Positions 56,108 through 64,000 of a stretch of DNA of 64,000 bases are shown one piece after another; within the stretch, counting starts at the first letter, position 1, and the number at the start of each line of letters is the position of its first letter. The stretch lies in assembly GCF_001894865.1 (NCBI RefSeq), contig NZ_BCXA01000018.1:1-64000 (forward strand), written 5' to 3'. This DNA is from Rhodococcus maanshanensis NBRC 100610. Lineage in GTDB: Bacteria > Actinomycetota > Actinomycetes > Mycobacteriales > Mycobacteriaceae. The notes beneath the pieces were generated by a model that worked only from the letters and a program-made list of their open reading frames with translations, did no database searches and was not told the origin of the DNA. The position numbers and the translations under genes are program-made.

Positions 56108-57439
56108 GTGTCTACACGTCATGATGGGGCCACCCGCCCGGGTAATTCCGGGGCGACCCGCCCGGCCACCCGATTCTCCGTGCGCGGCCGCCTCGCGCTG
56201 CGCGCCGCGGCCGCGGCGTCCTGGGCCTCGCAGAAGGCGGGCCGGGGCAAGGGCTCGATGATCGGCGGCCTGATCGCCCTCAAGATCGACCCCTCCCTGA
56301 TGAACCAGCTCGGCCGCGGCAAGCGCACCGTTGTGATCACCGGGACCAACGGCAAGTCGACGACCACCCGGATGACCGCGGCGGCGCTGGCCACCATCGG
56401 CGACGTCGCGACCCAGGCCGACGGCGCGAACATGGACGCAGGCATCGTGGCCGCGCTCAGCTCCCACGTGGACGCGTCGCTGGCCGCCATCGAGGTCGAC
56501 GAGCTGCACGTCCCGCACGTCAGCGACGCCCTGCAGCCGCAGGCGATCGTGCTGCTCAACCTCAGCCGCGACCAGCTCGACCGGGTCGGCGAGATCAACA
56601 TGATCGAGCGCAAGCTGCGGGCGGGCCTGGCCAGGCATCCCGACGCCGTGGTGATCGCCAACTGCGATGACGTGCTCGTCGCCTCCGCCGCCTACGACGC
56701 ACCCAACGTGGTGTGGGTCGCGGCGGGCGGCGGCTGGGCGGGCGACTCGGTGAGCTGCCCGCGCAGCGGCGAGCCGATCGTCTGGGAGGAGCGCACCGGC
56801 GACGCGACGGGCATCGCCTATAACCACTGGCGCAGCACAGGAACCTCCTTCGAGCGGCCCACCCCCGACTGGTGGCTCGACGACGACCATCTCTACGGCC
56901 CGGACGGATCGAAGATCCCGATGTCGCTGACGCTGCCGGGAAAGGCGAACCGCGGCAACGCCGCCCAGGCCGTCGCCGCGGCGGTCGCCCTCGGTGCGCG
57001 CGCGGAGGAGGCTGTCGCCGCGGCCGCCGCGGTCCGCGAGATCGCCGGTCGCTACAGCACCGTCCAGGTCGGCGCGCACACGCTTCGGATGCTGCTGGCC
57101 AAGAACCCGGCAGGCTGGCAGGAGGCCCTGTCGATGATCGACCACGACGTCGACGGACTGGTCATCGCGGTCAACGGCCAGGTGCCCGACGGTGAAGACC
57201 TGTCCTGGCTCTGGGACGTCCGGTTCGAGCATTTCGAGGGCGTCAAGGTGGTGGCGGCCGGCGAGCGGGCCACGGACCTCGCGGTCCGCCTGACCTACGC
57301 CGGTGTCGATCACACGCTGGAACCGAACCCGCTGCGCGCCATCGCGTCCTGTCCACCCGGGCGGGTCGAGGTGCTGGCCAACTACACGGCGTTCCGTGAC
57401 CTGAACACGGCCATCGCGAAGGAGAACAGGGATGCCTGA
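56108..57439 (+). CDS. murT: Lipid II isoglutaminyl synthase subunit MurT
   Basis: A 443-residue Mur-ligase-fold protein with TGTNGKST (78-85) for ATP, DELHVPH, and a central zinc-ribbon region, then the DUF1727 C-terminal part. With GatD it amidates D-glutamate of lipid II to D-isoglutamine, important for peptidoglycan cross-linking and resistance. The usual four ribbon cysteines (C-x2-C twice) are degenerate: only CPRSG remains and the second pair reads HWRSTG. GTG 56108 follows an AAAACT box by six bases, so translation is leaderless. It overlaps gatD by eight bases. Confidence 0.92.
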   Translation: MSTRHDGATRPGNSGATRPATRFSVRGRLALRAAAAASWASQKAGRGKGSMIGGLIALKIDPSLMNQLGRGKRTVVITGTNGKSTTTRMTAAALATIGDVATQADGANMDAGIVAALSSHVDASLAAIEVDELHVPHVSDALQPQAIVLLNLSRDQLDRVGEINMIERKLRAGLARHPDAVVIANCDDVLVASAAYDAPNVVWVAAGGGWAGDSVSCPRSGEPIVWEERTGDATGIAYNHWRSTGTSFERPTPDWWLDDDHLYGPDGSKIPMSLTLPGKANRGNAAQAVAAAVALGARAEEAVAAAAAVREIAGRYSTVQVGAHTLRMLLAKNPAGWQEALSMIDHDVDGLVIAVNGQVPDGEDLSWLWDVRFEHFEGVKVVAAGERATDLAVRLTYAGVDHTLEPNPLRAIASCPPGRVEVLANYTAFRDLNTAIAKENRDA

Positions 57440-58148
57440 GTCGACGGTGCGGATCGGGCTGGTGCTGCCCGACGTGATGGGGACCTACGGCGACGGCGGC
57501 AACGCGCTGATCCTGCGTCAGCGCCTGCGGATGCGCGGTATCGACGCGGAGATCGTCGAGATCACGCTGTCCGATCCGGTGCCCGAGTCGTTGGACGTGT
57601 ACACCCTTGGTGGCGCGGAGGATTCGGCGCAGCGCCTCGCGACCCGGCACCTGGCCCGCTACCCCGGACTGCAGAAGGCAGCCGGTCGCGGCGCCCCCGT
57701 GCTGGCGATCTGCGCGGCCATCCAGGTGCTCGGACACTGGTACGAGACCTCGGCCGGCGAACGCGTCGAGGGCGTGTCGCTGCTCGACGTCACCACCTCG
57801 CCGCAGGCCGAGCGCTCGATCGGCGAGGTGATCACCCGACCGCTGCTGGACGGGCTGACCCAGCCGCTGACCGGGTTCGAGAACCATCGCGGCGGTACCA
57901 GCCTCGGCGCGGACGCGAAGCCGCTCGGCCGGGTCACCCACGGTGTCGGCAACGGCGTCGGTGACGGACTGGAGGGCGTGGTGCAGGGCTCGGTGATCAG
58001 CACCTACATGCACGGGCCCGCGCTGGCCCGCAACCCGGAGCTGGCGGATCTGCTGTTGGCCCGCGCGCTCGGCGTCGACGCCCTCGAGCCGTTGGAGCTC
58101 GAGGAGGTCGACCGGCTGCGCCGGGAACGCCTCGCGGTCGGCCGCTAG
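57432..58148 (+). CDS. gatD: Lipid II isoglutaminyl synthase glutaminase subunit GatD
   Basis: A 238-residue class I-like glutamine amidotransferase. The nucleophile is C94 in LAICAAIQ (same position as in Staphylococcus GatD), and the catalytic histidine is H194 in YMHGP. It releases ammonia from glutamine for MurT. It overlaps murT by eight bases in one operon. Confidence 0.93.
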   Translation: MPESTVRIGLVLPDVMGTYGDGGNALILRQRLRMRGIDAEIVEITLSDPVPESLDVYTLGGAEDSAQRLATRHLARYPGLQKAAGRGAPVLAICAAIQVLGHWYETSAGERVEGVSLLDVTTSPQAERSIGEVITRPLLDGLTQPLTGFENHRGGTSLGADAKPLGRVTHGVGNGVGDGLEGVVQGSVISTYMHGPALARNPELADLLLARALGVDALEPLELEEVDRLRRERLAVGR

Positions 58149-58306
58149 TCGGGCTCGGTTTCCAGCACTGCAGCACTGCAGCCCTTTTGCAATTACATAC
58201 CGTATTTTAACGAAATAGCCCCCTCTCGATCCGACACGCCGCTAGCCTCGGAGCCGTTCTCGCTCGAGCACCATGCCAATGTCTCTCGATCGAAAGAGGA
58301 ATCCAC

Positions 58307-59128
58307 GTGTCCCAGCGCACCCTCACCAGAACCAAGTCGGCGGCGGCCCTCGCCCTGACCGCAGGCCTCCTGCTCGCTCCCGTCCCGGCGATCGCCGCGG
58401 CCGCACCGACGCCGGTCGTGGCGATCGCCGCGACCGACCATTCGCTGCACCTGACCGGCGCTCCGAACGCCCGCGATCTGGGCGGCTACACCACCACCGA
58501 CGGGAAGACCGTCACGTCCGGGCTGGTGCTGCGCAGCGATGCCCTCAACGCGCTGACCGCGGACGACCTGGCCAAGCTCGTGCAGCTGAACGTCAAGACG
58601 GTCGAAGACCTGCGCAGCAGCTTCGAGATCTCACGCGCCCAGGACAAGCTCCCCGCCGGTGCCACCTGGGTGAACCGCGACGTGGCTGGCGCAAACCCCG
58701 CCAACGCGATCGCGATGCTGAACCTGGCCGAGTTCTACAAGGTCATGCCGACCGATGCCGGTGCCTCCGCCGCATTCAAGGCCGTCCTGCTGGACATCAA
58801 GAACTCCCCCGACACGGTGCTCTATCACTGCACGAGCGGTAAGGACCGCACCGGCTGGCTGTCCGCGGTCCTGCTCACGATCCTCGGTGTCCCCCGCGAG
58901 ACCGTGAACGCCGACTACATGCTCAGCAACGAGTACGTCGACCCGAACAGCGGCGGGTTGGGCAGCCTCGGGAGCATCAGCGGGCCCAATCCCGTTGAGC
59001 AGGCCTGGCTCGACAACGCATTCGCCGCTGCGGACCAGAAGTACGGCAGCTTCGACAACTACGTGAGCCAGGGACTCGGTTTGACGAGCCAGGACATCGC
59101 CGACCTCAAGGCGAAGCTGCTCAGCTGA
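58307..59128 (+). CDS. Secreted tyrosine phosphatase (Y_phosphatase3 / MptpB-like)
   Basis: A 273-residue protein with a signal peptide (hydrophobic core ALALTAGLLLAPVPAIA, cleaved near residue 33). The catalytic P-loop is HCTSGKDRTG with nucleophile C175, aided by D180 and R181. The pattern C-x-x-G-K-D-R-T-G is that of the Y_phosphatase3 family, which includes Mycobacterium PtpB and phosphoinositide phosphatases. NARDLGGY (54-61) is another family mark. GTG 58307 follows AAGAGGA. An AT-rich promoter stretch lies near 58185-58215. It may act on extracellular phosphate esters or host targets; the real substrate is unknown. Confidence 0.9.
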   Translation: MSQRTLTRTKSAAALALTAGLLLAPVPAIAAAAPTPVVAIAATDHSLHLTGAPNARDLGGYTTTDGKTVTSGLVLRSDALNALTADDLAKLVQLNVKTVEDLRSSFEISRAQDKLPAGATWVNRDVAGANPANAIAMLNLAEFYKVMPTDAGASAAFKAVLLDIKNSPDTVLYHCTSGKDRTGWLSAVLLTILGVPRETVNADYMLSNEYVDPNSGGLGSLGSISGPNPVEQAWLDNAFAAADQKYGSFDNYVSQGLGLTSQDIADLKAKLLS

Positions 59129-59143
59129 TCGTCTCGCCGTCGG

Positions 59144-59186
59144 CCGGATCGTGCACTCGGCGAGTTGCGCAGAGCGCACGATCCGG
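59144..59186. terminator. Hairpin between convergent phosphatase and AraC genes
   Basis: An 11-bp outer stem CCGGATCGTGC (59144-59154 with 59176-59186) encloses a smaller ACTCG/CGAGT hairpin. It abuts the araC stop codon. Confidence 0.75.
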
Positions 59187-60107
59187 TCAGACCGCGACGA
59201 GTGGGGGCTTGTCCTCGGCGCGACGATACTGCCCTGGAGCGAGTCCGTATTCGCGCTTGAACGCCTTTGCGAAGGCGAATTCGGAGCTGTAGCCGACCTT
59301 TCGGGCGACCACGCCGATCGGGCCGTCGGTCTCGCGCAGCAGGCGTGCGGCGGTCAGCATGCGCCATCGGGTCACGTAGGTCAGTGGCGGCTCGCCGACG
59401 GTGGCGGTGAACCGCCTGGCCAGAGTCGCCCGCGAGACGCCGGCGACGTCGCTGAGGTCCGGCACCGTCCACGAGCGGGCGGGATCGTCATGGACGGCGC
59501 GCAGTGCGGCGGCAACCGCTGGATCCGCGAGAGCACCCGCCCAACCGGTGGTGTGATCCCGAGCCTGGTCGTCGAGCCACGCACGCAAGATGAACAGCAA
59601 CAGGGTGTCCAGCAATGCGGGAACTGCCGCGTCGCTACCCGGTCTCGGTTCAGCGATCTCGGCGACGAGTAGGTCCACGGCGCCGCGCAGCGCGGCATGG
59701 CGGCCGAGACGTGCGGGGAGATGGACGAATTCGGGCAGCTCCCCCAAGAGCGGATGACTTTGCTGCCTGCCCAGTCCATATGCCCCGCACAGCAATGCCG
59801 TCCGCACGCCCGGTCCGGATATCTCCCTCGGCTCGCCCGGTTGTGCTGTCTCGGTGACCGAACTGCCGAGGCTGTCCACCAGGGAGTGGTCTGCGCCGCG
59901 AGGCATGAAGACGACGTCGCCGACACCGAGCGCCATGGGTGCGCCGCCCGGCGGCACCAGCCAGCAGGAGCCCTCGAGCACCACATGGAAGCCGGCGCCC
60001 GGCACCACCGGATACCTGCGCCCCCACGGCGCGTGACGGACGAACATGCCCGAGGTCGGGTTGCCCGTGCGGATCGCGACAACGGCTTCGCTGAGAATGT
60101 CCACCAC
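59187..60107 (-). CDS. AraC family regulator with cupin domain
   Basis: A 306-residue AraC protein: a cupin-type N-terminal domain (FHVVLEGSCWLVPPGGAPMAL, then a GDVVFMPRGADH metal-like segment) and C-terminal helix-turn-helix pair (LSDVAGVSRATLARRFTATVG, VARKVGYSSEFAFAKAFKREY, APGQYRR). It is divergent from the saccharopine-dehydrogenase-like gene, which it very probably controls through the palindrome in between. Confidence 0.9.
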   Translation of the reverse strand: MVDILSEAVVAIRTGNPTSGMFVRHAPWGRRYPVVPGAGFHVVLEGSCWLVPPGGAPMALGVGDVVFMPRGADHSLVDSLGSSVTETAQPGEPREISGPGVRTALLCGAYGLGRQQSHPLLGELPEFVHLPARLGRHAALRGAVDLLVAEIAEPRPGSDAAVPALLDTLLLFILRAWLDDQARDHTTGWAGALADPAVAAALRAVHDDPARSWTVPDLSDVAGVSRATLARRFTATVGEPPLTYVTRWRMLTAARLLRETDGPIGVVARKVGYSSEFAFAKAFKREYGLAPGQYRRAEDKPPLVAV

Positions 60108-60117
60108 CTCACCCTAC

Positions 60118-60134
60118 CGCTCACCTGATGAGCG
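60118..60134. promoter_or_regulatory. Palindrome CGCTCA-N5-TGAGCG, candidate AraC site
   Basis: Perfect six-base arms (60118-60123 and 60129-60134), 10 bases upstream of the araC start and 67 bases upstream of the divergent gene. Confidence 0.6.
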
Positions 60135-60185
60135 CTTGAGGCATAGAACTGAGCAAATCAGCCATTGGTTCGCTCACTCGATCTC

Positions 60186-60191
60186 CATACT
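60186..60191 (+). promoter_or_regulatory. -10 box of the saccharopine-dehydrogenase-like gene
   Basis: CATACT is nine bases before ATG 60201, with TTGGTT (60165) as a weak -35. Confidence 0.5.
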
Positions 60192-60200
60192 GTTTGAGTC

Positions 60201-61259
60201 ATGACAACAGCGAACTCCACCGACACCGTCAAGACGATCGCCATCTACGGCGCCACCGGGATCACGGGCGGCTCCCTCCTCACCGAGCTGAACCGCCGCG
60301 GCATCACCCCGATCCTGGTGGGCCGCAACGCCGATCGGATGCACGCCGCCGCCGCGGCCGTCGGGCTGCCCGCCGCTGAGGTTCGGGTCGCGGATCTCGG
60401 CGAGCACGACGCGCTGGTGGCCGCGTTCACCGGCGCCGACGCCGTGATCAGCAGCCTGCCCGCGTACGTCGACCACGGCGAAGCGGTGCTCGCGGCCGCG
60501 ATCGACGCCGGGGCGCACTACACCGACCTGTCCGGCGAGCAGCTCTTCCTCAAGCGCGTGTTCGACGACTACGCCGCCCGTGCCGTGCGGGCCGGGGTGA
60601 CGGCGGTCCCCGGCATCACCAACAGCAATCTCCCCGGCGACCTCCTCGGCTACCTGACCTCGCGACGGCTGACGGGTCCGGTGGAGATCACGATGAGTCT
60701 CGTCGGCACGAAGGAAGGCAACGGGTCGAAGGGCAGTGCACAGACGGTGCTGGCCGGCCTGGACTGGTTTCGCAGCGGCGGCTGGCACTTCCAGGACGGT
60801 GGACTGCAGACCGGCGGAACCGCGAGGCGCGGCGAGATGACCTTCCCCGGCGCCACCGAGCCCACCATCGTGTCGAAGTTCCCGCAACCCCCGGTGCTCA
60901 CGATCCCACGCCACTCCGATGTCTCCTATGTGGAGGGCGTGCTGGAGACCGCATTCCACAGCCAGCTGAGCGGCCTGAGCGCGGAGATCGTCGAATCGTT
61001 GCCGAACGAGCCAACTCCGGGATTGAGCTACGACTTCGTGGTCGACGCCTTCGGCGCGGACGGCCGCGCGGTTCGCGGCGTGGTGAGCGGGCCGGACTCG
61101 TACGTCGACTCGGCACTGATGGCGGTCGAGGCGGCGGTTCGGCTCGCGGACGGCGCTGCCGAGGCGGGCGTGCTCACGGCGGCCGAGGCCTTCGACGCCG
61201 AGGGGTTCCTCGACGCACTCGCCCCCTTCGGCATCACCTGGACGATCGACGAGCGGTAA
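60201..61259 (+). CDS. Saccharopine-dehydrogenase-like NAD(P)-binding protein
   Basis: A 352-residue protein with an N-terminal Rossmann domain: GATGITGGSLL (18-28) and an AVISSLPAYVDHGEAVLAAAIDAGAHYTDLSGE segment, the Sacchrp_dh_NADP pattern seen also in enoyl-reductase-like proteins of actinobacteria. The rest is a family-specific second domain. The reaction is unknown; reduction of an imine or a keto group is likely. It is controlled by the divergent AraC regulator. Confidence 0.85.
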   Translation: MTTANSTDTVKTIAIYGATGITGGSLLTELNRRGITPILVGRNADRMHAAAAAVGLPAAEVRVADLGEHDALVAAFTGADAVISSLPAYVDHGEAVLAAAIDAGAHYTDLSGEQLFLKRVFDDYAARAVRAGVTAVPGITNSNLPGDLLGYLTSRRLTGPVEITMSLVGTKEGNGSKGSAQTVLAGLDWFRSGGWHFQDGGLQTGGTARRGEMTFPGATEPTIVSKFPQPPVLTIPRHSDVSYVEGVLETAFHSQLSGLSAEIVESLPNEPTPGLSYDFVVDAFGADGRAVRGVVSGPDSYVDSALMAVEAAVRLADGAAEAGVLTAAEAFDAEGFLDALAPFGITWTIDER

Positions 61260-61598
61260 GGGGTCGGGCGACCGCAACCCGGATTGCACCGTGCGCCGGA
61301 CGGCTCGCCGAGCTCCGGGAGAGCGAACTGCCCCCCGACAGGGGGTCGGCCGGGGGTGTGGCGATTCATCGCATCCTCGGCCGGATCTCGCGACGCGGCA
61401 CCTGGACCGCTACCCGGCCGTCGGTTGAATCGCCCTGAAATCGCGAGGCTATTACCGCTTTAGCGAGGGTGGCAGAATCCAGGATAGAGACAGGGTCCAC
61501 CACTACGGCGGGCGGTGGCTCACCGTCATTGCCAGTGAGGAGACGTAGTGCTGCATCATCGAGGGTGTTGCGAAACCGGATGAAATCGACTTAGTTCG
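61260..61598. other. Gap before the kinase gene
   Basis: About 339 bases. It has several GC hairpins (around 61502-61520, CCACCACT...GGTGG) and no supported gene. An AT-richer part at 61430-61600 probably carries the kinase promoter. An 11-codon ORF at 61548 is discussed under rejected items. Confidence 0.5.
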
Positions 61599-64000
61599 AT
61601 GGCCAATGTCGACCCGTTCAAGACTCAGCGCCACCTGGGTCCCGCGGTGGCTGCCGAGTTGAGAGCTGCCGGATTCCTGGACGCCGAGGAGATCGGTCGC
61701 GGCGGGTTTGGTGTCGTGTACCGGTGCACGCAGGCGGCGCTCGACCGAACGGTGGCCGTGAAGGTGCTCGCCGGCGACTTCGACGAGGACAACCGGGCAC
61801 GCTTCTTCCGAGAACAGCGGGCAATGGGGCGCCTGACGGGGCACCCCAATATCGTCGAGGCCCTGCAGGTGGGTACTACCGAGAGCGGTCGCCCGTTCAT
61901 CGTCATGCGATACCACGAGCGCGGCTCCCTCGATGCACTGATTCGTCGCCATGGTCCGTTGTCGCTTGAGGACGTGCTCCGGCTCGGAGTGAAGCTCGCG
62001 GGTGCCTTGGAAACCGCACACCTCCTCGGCATTCTTCATCGTGACGTCAAACCTGCGAACATAATGCTCACCGAATATGGCGAGCCGGCGTTGACCGATT
62101 TCGGAATCGCCCACCTTGCCGGCGGATTCCAGACTGCTACCGGGGTAGTGACAGGTTCGCCGGCGTTCACCGCCCCCGAGGTCCTTGGAGGTCAGGCCCC
62201 AAGTACGACTTCAGACACCTACGGGCTCGGCGCCACTCTGTTCTGTGCGATCACCGGGCATGCCGCCTTCGAACGCCGAAGCGGTGAGCAACTCGTGGCG
62301 CAGTTCGTGCGCATCGCCAGCCAGCCCATTCCCGACCTCCGGGACGATGGAATCGCCGACGATCTGAGCGCGGTTGTCGAAAGTGCGATGTCCGGCGATC
62401 CCAGCGACCGGCCGTCCGCAACCCAACTGGGTAACGCGCTCCGGGAAGCTCAGAGCCATCACGGTCTCCCCGTCGACGAGATGGCTCTGCCCGGCCAATC
62501 GGTTGGTGGTGTTCAGCGTGAGCCGCAGGAGACCTTCACACCCCGGTTGAAGGGCAACCTTCCTCTGGAGTTGACAAGCTTTGTCGGTCGCCGACGCGAA
62601 CTGGCTGAAGCGAAGAACTTGCTGACGTCTTCCCGACTGGTGACACTGACCGGGATTGGTGGGGTGGGGAAGACGCGCATCGCACTGCGGCTCGCGACGA
62701 TGACGGAACGCAACTTCGAGGATGGCGTTTGGCTGGCCGAGCTCGGTGAACTGCGCGACGAATCACTGTTGGTGGACGTCGTGGCGGCCGCACTCGGGTT
62801 GCGTGATCGGACGGCGAGGCGGCTGGACGAGCTCATCGTGGACTATCTCGCTTCACGCGACCTGCTACTCGTCCTCGATAACTGTGAGCAGTTGGTGGGA
62901 GCGGTGGCGGAGCTGTCCGAGACGCTGCTGAGGACCTGTCCTCGGTTACGCATCCTTGCGACCAGCCGCGAGGCCTTCGGAATTGATGGTGAAGCCGTGC
63001 TGCGGGTGCCCCCCTTGACAGTCCCCGATCGTGAGCCGTCACTACAGGGCATGCCCCGCTACGACGCTGTGACATTGTTCGCCCAACGCGCGGCGACGGC
63101 CGTTCCGACGTTTGTGCTCACCGACGACAACCGAGTGGTGGTTGCCCGTATCTGTCAACGGCTGGATGGGTTGCCGTTGCCGATCGAGTTGGCGGCGGCC
63201 AGGTTGCGGGCGATGTCCCCCGAACAGATCCTGCAGCGGCTGACGGACCGATATGCGTTGCTGACGAGGAGAAGCCGGGGCACGCCGCCACGGCAGCAGA
63301 CCCTGCGGTTGTGTATCGACTGGAGTTATGACCTGTGTACACCGCAGGAGCAGCTCGTGTGGTCGCGACTGTCGGTCTTCGCCGGCAGCTTTGAACTCGA
63401 TGCGGCAGAAGAGGTCTGCGGTGGCGGACTGGACCCGGAGAATATGCTCGACGTGCTGACCTCCCTGGTCGACAAGTCGATCCTGATCCGGGAGGAGCAG
63501 GGCATCGTGGTGCAGTTCCGGATGCTCGAAACCCTGCGCGACTATGGCCGCGAGGAGGCGCAGCGAAACGGAGACTATCCGGAACTTCGTCGCCGGCACC
63601 GGGACTGGTATCAGCAGTTGGCGCTCGTCGCGGAAGCCGAGTGGATCAGCTCGCGTCAGCTGGTGTGGATCGCACGGTTCGAGCGGGAGCAGCCGAATCT
63701 GCGTGAAGCGCTGGAGTTCTGCCTAACTGAACCGGACAACAGCGACATCGAAGCCGGCCTGCGGATCGGAGCGGCGTTGTATCTGTACTGGAGCGCCCGA
63801 GGCCTACACACTGAGGGACGACATTGGCTCGATCGCCTCCTGGCCCGCAATGCCGGCCAGGCCACCGCCGCAAGGATCAAGGCGCTATATACCAACAGCG
63901 TAATGGCAGAGGTCCAGGGAGACTTCCATACAGGAGCCGCCCTCGTGGCGGAGGGGCGCGCGCTAGCCGAACAGATATCAGATCCGGTGACGACGGCCTA
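61599..64000 (+). CDS. PknK-like Ser/Thr kinase fused to AAA/NB-ARC ATPase regulator (3' end outside window)
   Basis: The frame is open from ATG 61599 to the window end (at least 800 residues). Residues 30-290 are an intact Ser/Thr kinase: glycine loop IGRGGFGVVY (32-41), VAVK lysine K55, HRDVKPAN (147-154), DFG (167-169) and TAPE (191-194). From about 320 comes an ATPase domain with Walker A GIGGVGKT (352-359) and the LVLDNCE Walker B, then winged-helix and TPR-like repeats. The order matches Mycobacterium PknK, where a kinase controls a regulator module. A C-terminal HTH would be outside the window. Codon use shows more TTG, ATT and AT-ending codons than its neighbours. Confidence 0.88.
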   Translation, partial: MANVDPFKTQRHLGPAVAAELRAAGFLDAEEIGRGGFGVVYRCTQAALDRTVAVKVLAGDFDEDNRARFFREQRAMGRLTGHPNIVEALQVGTTESGRPFIVMRYHERGSLDALIRRHGPLSLEDVLRLGVKLAGALETAHLLGILHRDVKPANIMLTEYGEPALTDFGIAHLAGGFQTATGVVTGSPAFTAPEVLGGQAPSTTSDTYGLGATLFCAITGHAAFERRSGEQLVAQFVRIASQPIPDLRDDGIADDLSAVVESAMSGDPSDRPSATQLGNALREAQSHHGLPVDEMALPGQSVGGVQREPQETFTPRLKGNLPLELTSFVGRRRELAEAKNLLTSSRLVTLTGIGGVGKTRIALRLATMTERNFEDGVWLAELGELRDESLLVDVVAAALGLRDRTARRLDELIVDYLASRDLLLVLDNCEQLVGAVAELSETLLRTCPRLRILATSREAFGIDGEAVLRVPPLTVPDREPSLQGMPRYDAVTLFAQRAATAVPTFVLTDDNRVVVARICQRLDGLPLPIELAAARLRAMSPEQILQRLTDRYALLTRRSRGTPPRQQTLRLCIDWSYDLCTPQEQLVWSRLSVFAGSFELDAAEEVCGGGLDPENMLDVLTSLVDKSILIREEQGIVVQFRMLETLRDYGREEAQRNGDYPELRRRHRDWYQQLALVAEAEWISSRQLVWIARFEREQPNLREALEFCLTEPDNSDIEAGLRIGAALYLYWSARGLHTEGRHWLDRLLARNAGQATAARIKALYTNSVMAEVQGDFHTGAALVAEGRALAEQISDPVTTA

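Noticed and set aside
61548-61583. Eleven-codon ORF MLHHRGCCETG with a GAGGAG site, considered as a Cys leader peptide
   Set aside because: It precedes a kinase gene with no link to cysteine supply and no clear attenuator follows. Probably chance.

Overview
This window is 64 kb of GC-rich, densely packed DNA with many GTG starts and many leaderless-looking starts (a TANNNT-like -10 box 6 to 8 bases before the start codon). Together with a type-2 LeuA, the MurT/GatD pair and F420-type oxidoreductases, this points to a mycolic-acid actinobacterium, most likely Nocardiaceae (Rhodococcus or Nocardia-like). I see no rRNA, tRNA, CRISPR, transposase or phage gene.

Layout. 0-4 kb: end of an Ig-repeat surface protein, then a transporter coupled to a PLP decarboxylase. 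4-9 kb: oxidative-stress genes (Dps, Fur-type repressor, catalase) and a TetR-controlled Baeyer-Villiger-type monooxygenase. 9-13 kb: membrane and osmotic-stress genes (MscL, small membrane proteins, YihY-like). 13-15.3 kb: aspartate pathway (asd, ask). 15.5-24.8 kb: LtrA, a short family-A DNA polymerase, AraC, a degenerate kinase-like protein, an FUSC exporter, an M20 hydrolase and a DUF1254 protein. 24.9-32.6 kb: F420 oxidoreductase, two SulP anion transporters with a HAD phosphatase between them, and a divergent arylsulfatase. 32.7-42 kb: fatty-acid type genes (dienoyl-CoA-reductase-like SDR, enoyl-CoA hydratases, AidB-like acyl-CoA dehydrogenase) with their MarR and TetR regulators, pirin, GNAT and an LLM oxidoreductase. 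42-46 kb: a large LuxR regulator and an exported pentapeptide-repeat protein. 46-48.2 kb: leuA behind a leucine leader peptide. 48-51.6 kb: SdsA-like alkylsulfatase and a SHOCT/DUF6325 stress cluster. 51.7-56 kb: LysR, SRPBCC, asnB behind a possible asparagine leader peptide, and an EamA transporter. 56-58.1 kb: murT-gatD (peptidoglycan amidation). 58-64 kb: secreted tyrosine phosphatase, AraC, saccharopine-dehydrogenase-like protein, and the start of a PknK-like kinase-ATPase.

The order and strands asd(-) ask(-) leuA(+) murT(+) gatD(+) match the Mycobacterium tuberculosis Rv3708c-Rv3713 block. Here that core is opened by about 31 kb of accessory genes between ask and leuA, and by about 8 kb between leuA and murT, where dnaQ would be expected.

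Two dispersed non-coding patterns stand out. The first is a 17-bp motif, TCACC-N5-CGGRTGA, at nine intergenic sites in front of membrane/stress/sulfur genes (mscL region, YihY, DUF1254, SulP/arylsulfatase, DUF6325/SHOCT, leuA leader). It looks like the operator of an unrecognised regulon. The second is a tandem-hairpin module (GGCGC-N3-GCGCC followed by a long hairpin with a GTGCG or GTGAG base) that starts at or overlaps stop codons at five gene ends. The asnB leader (19-codon ORF with Asn-Asn codons, then a terminator-like hairpin) is a further candidate for undescribed regulation.
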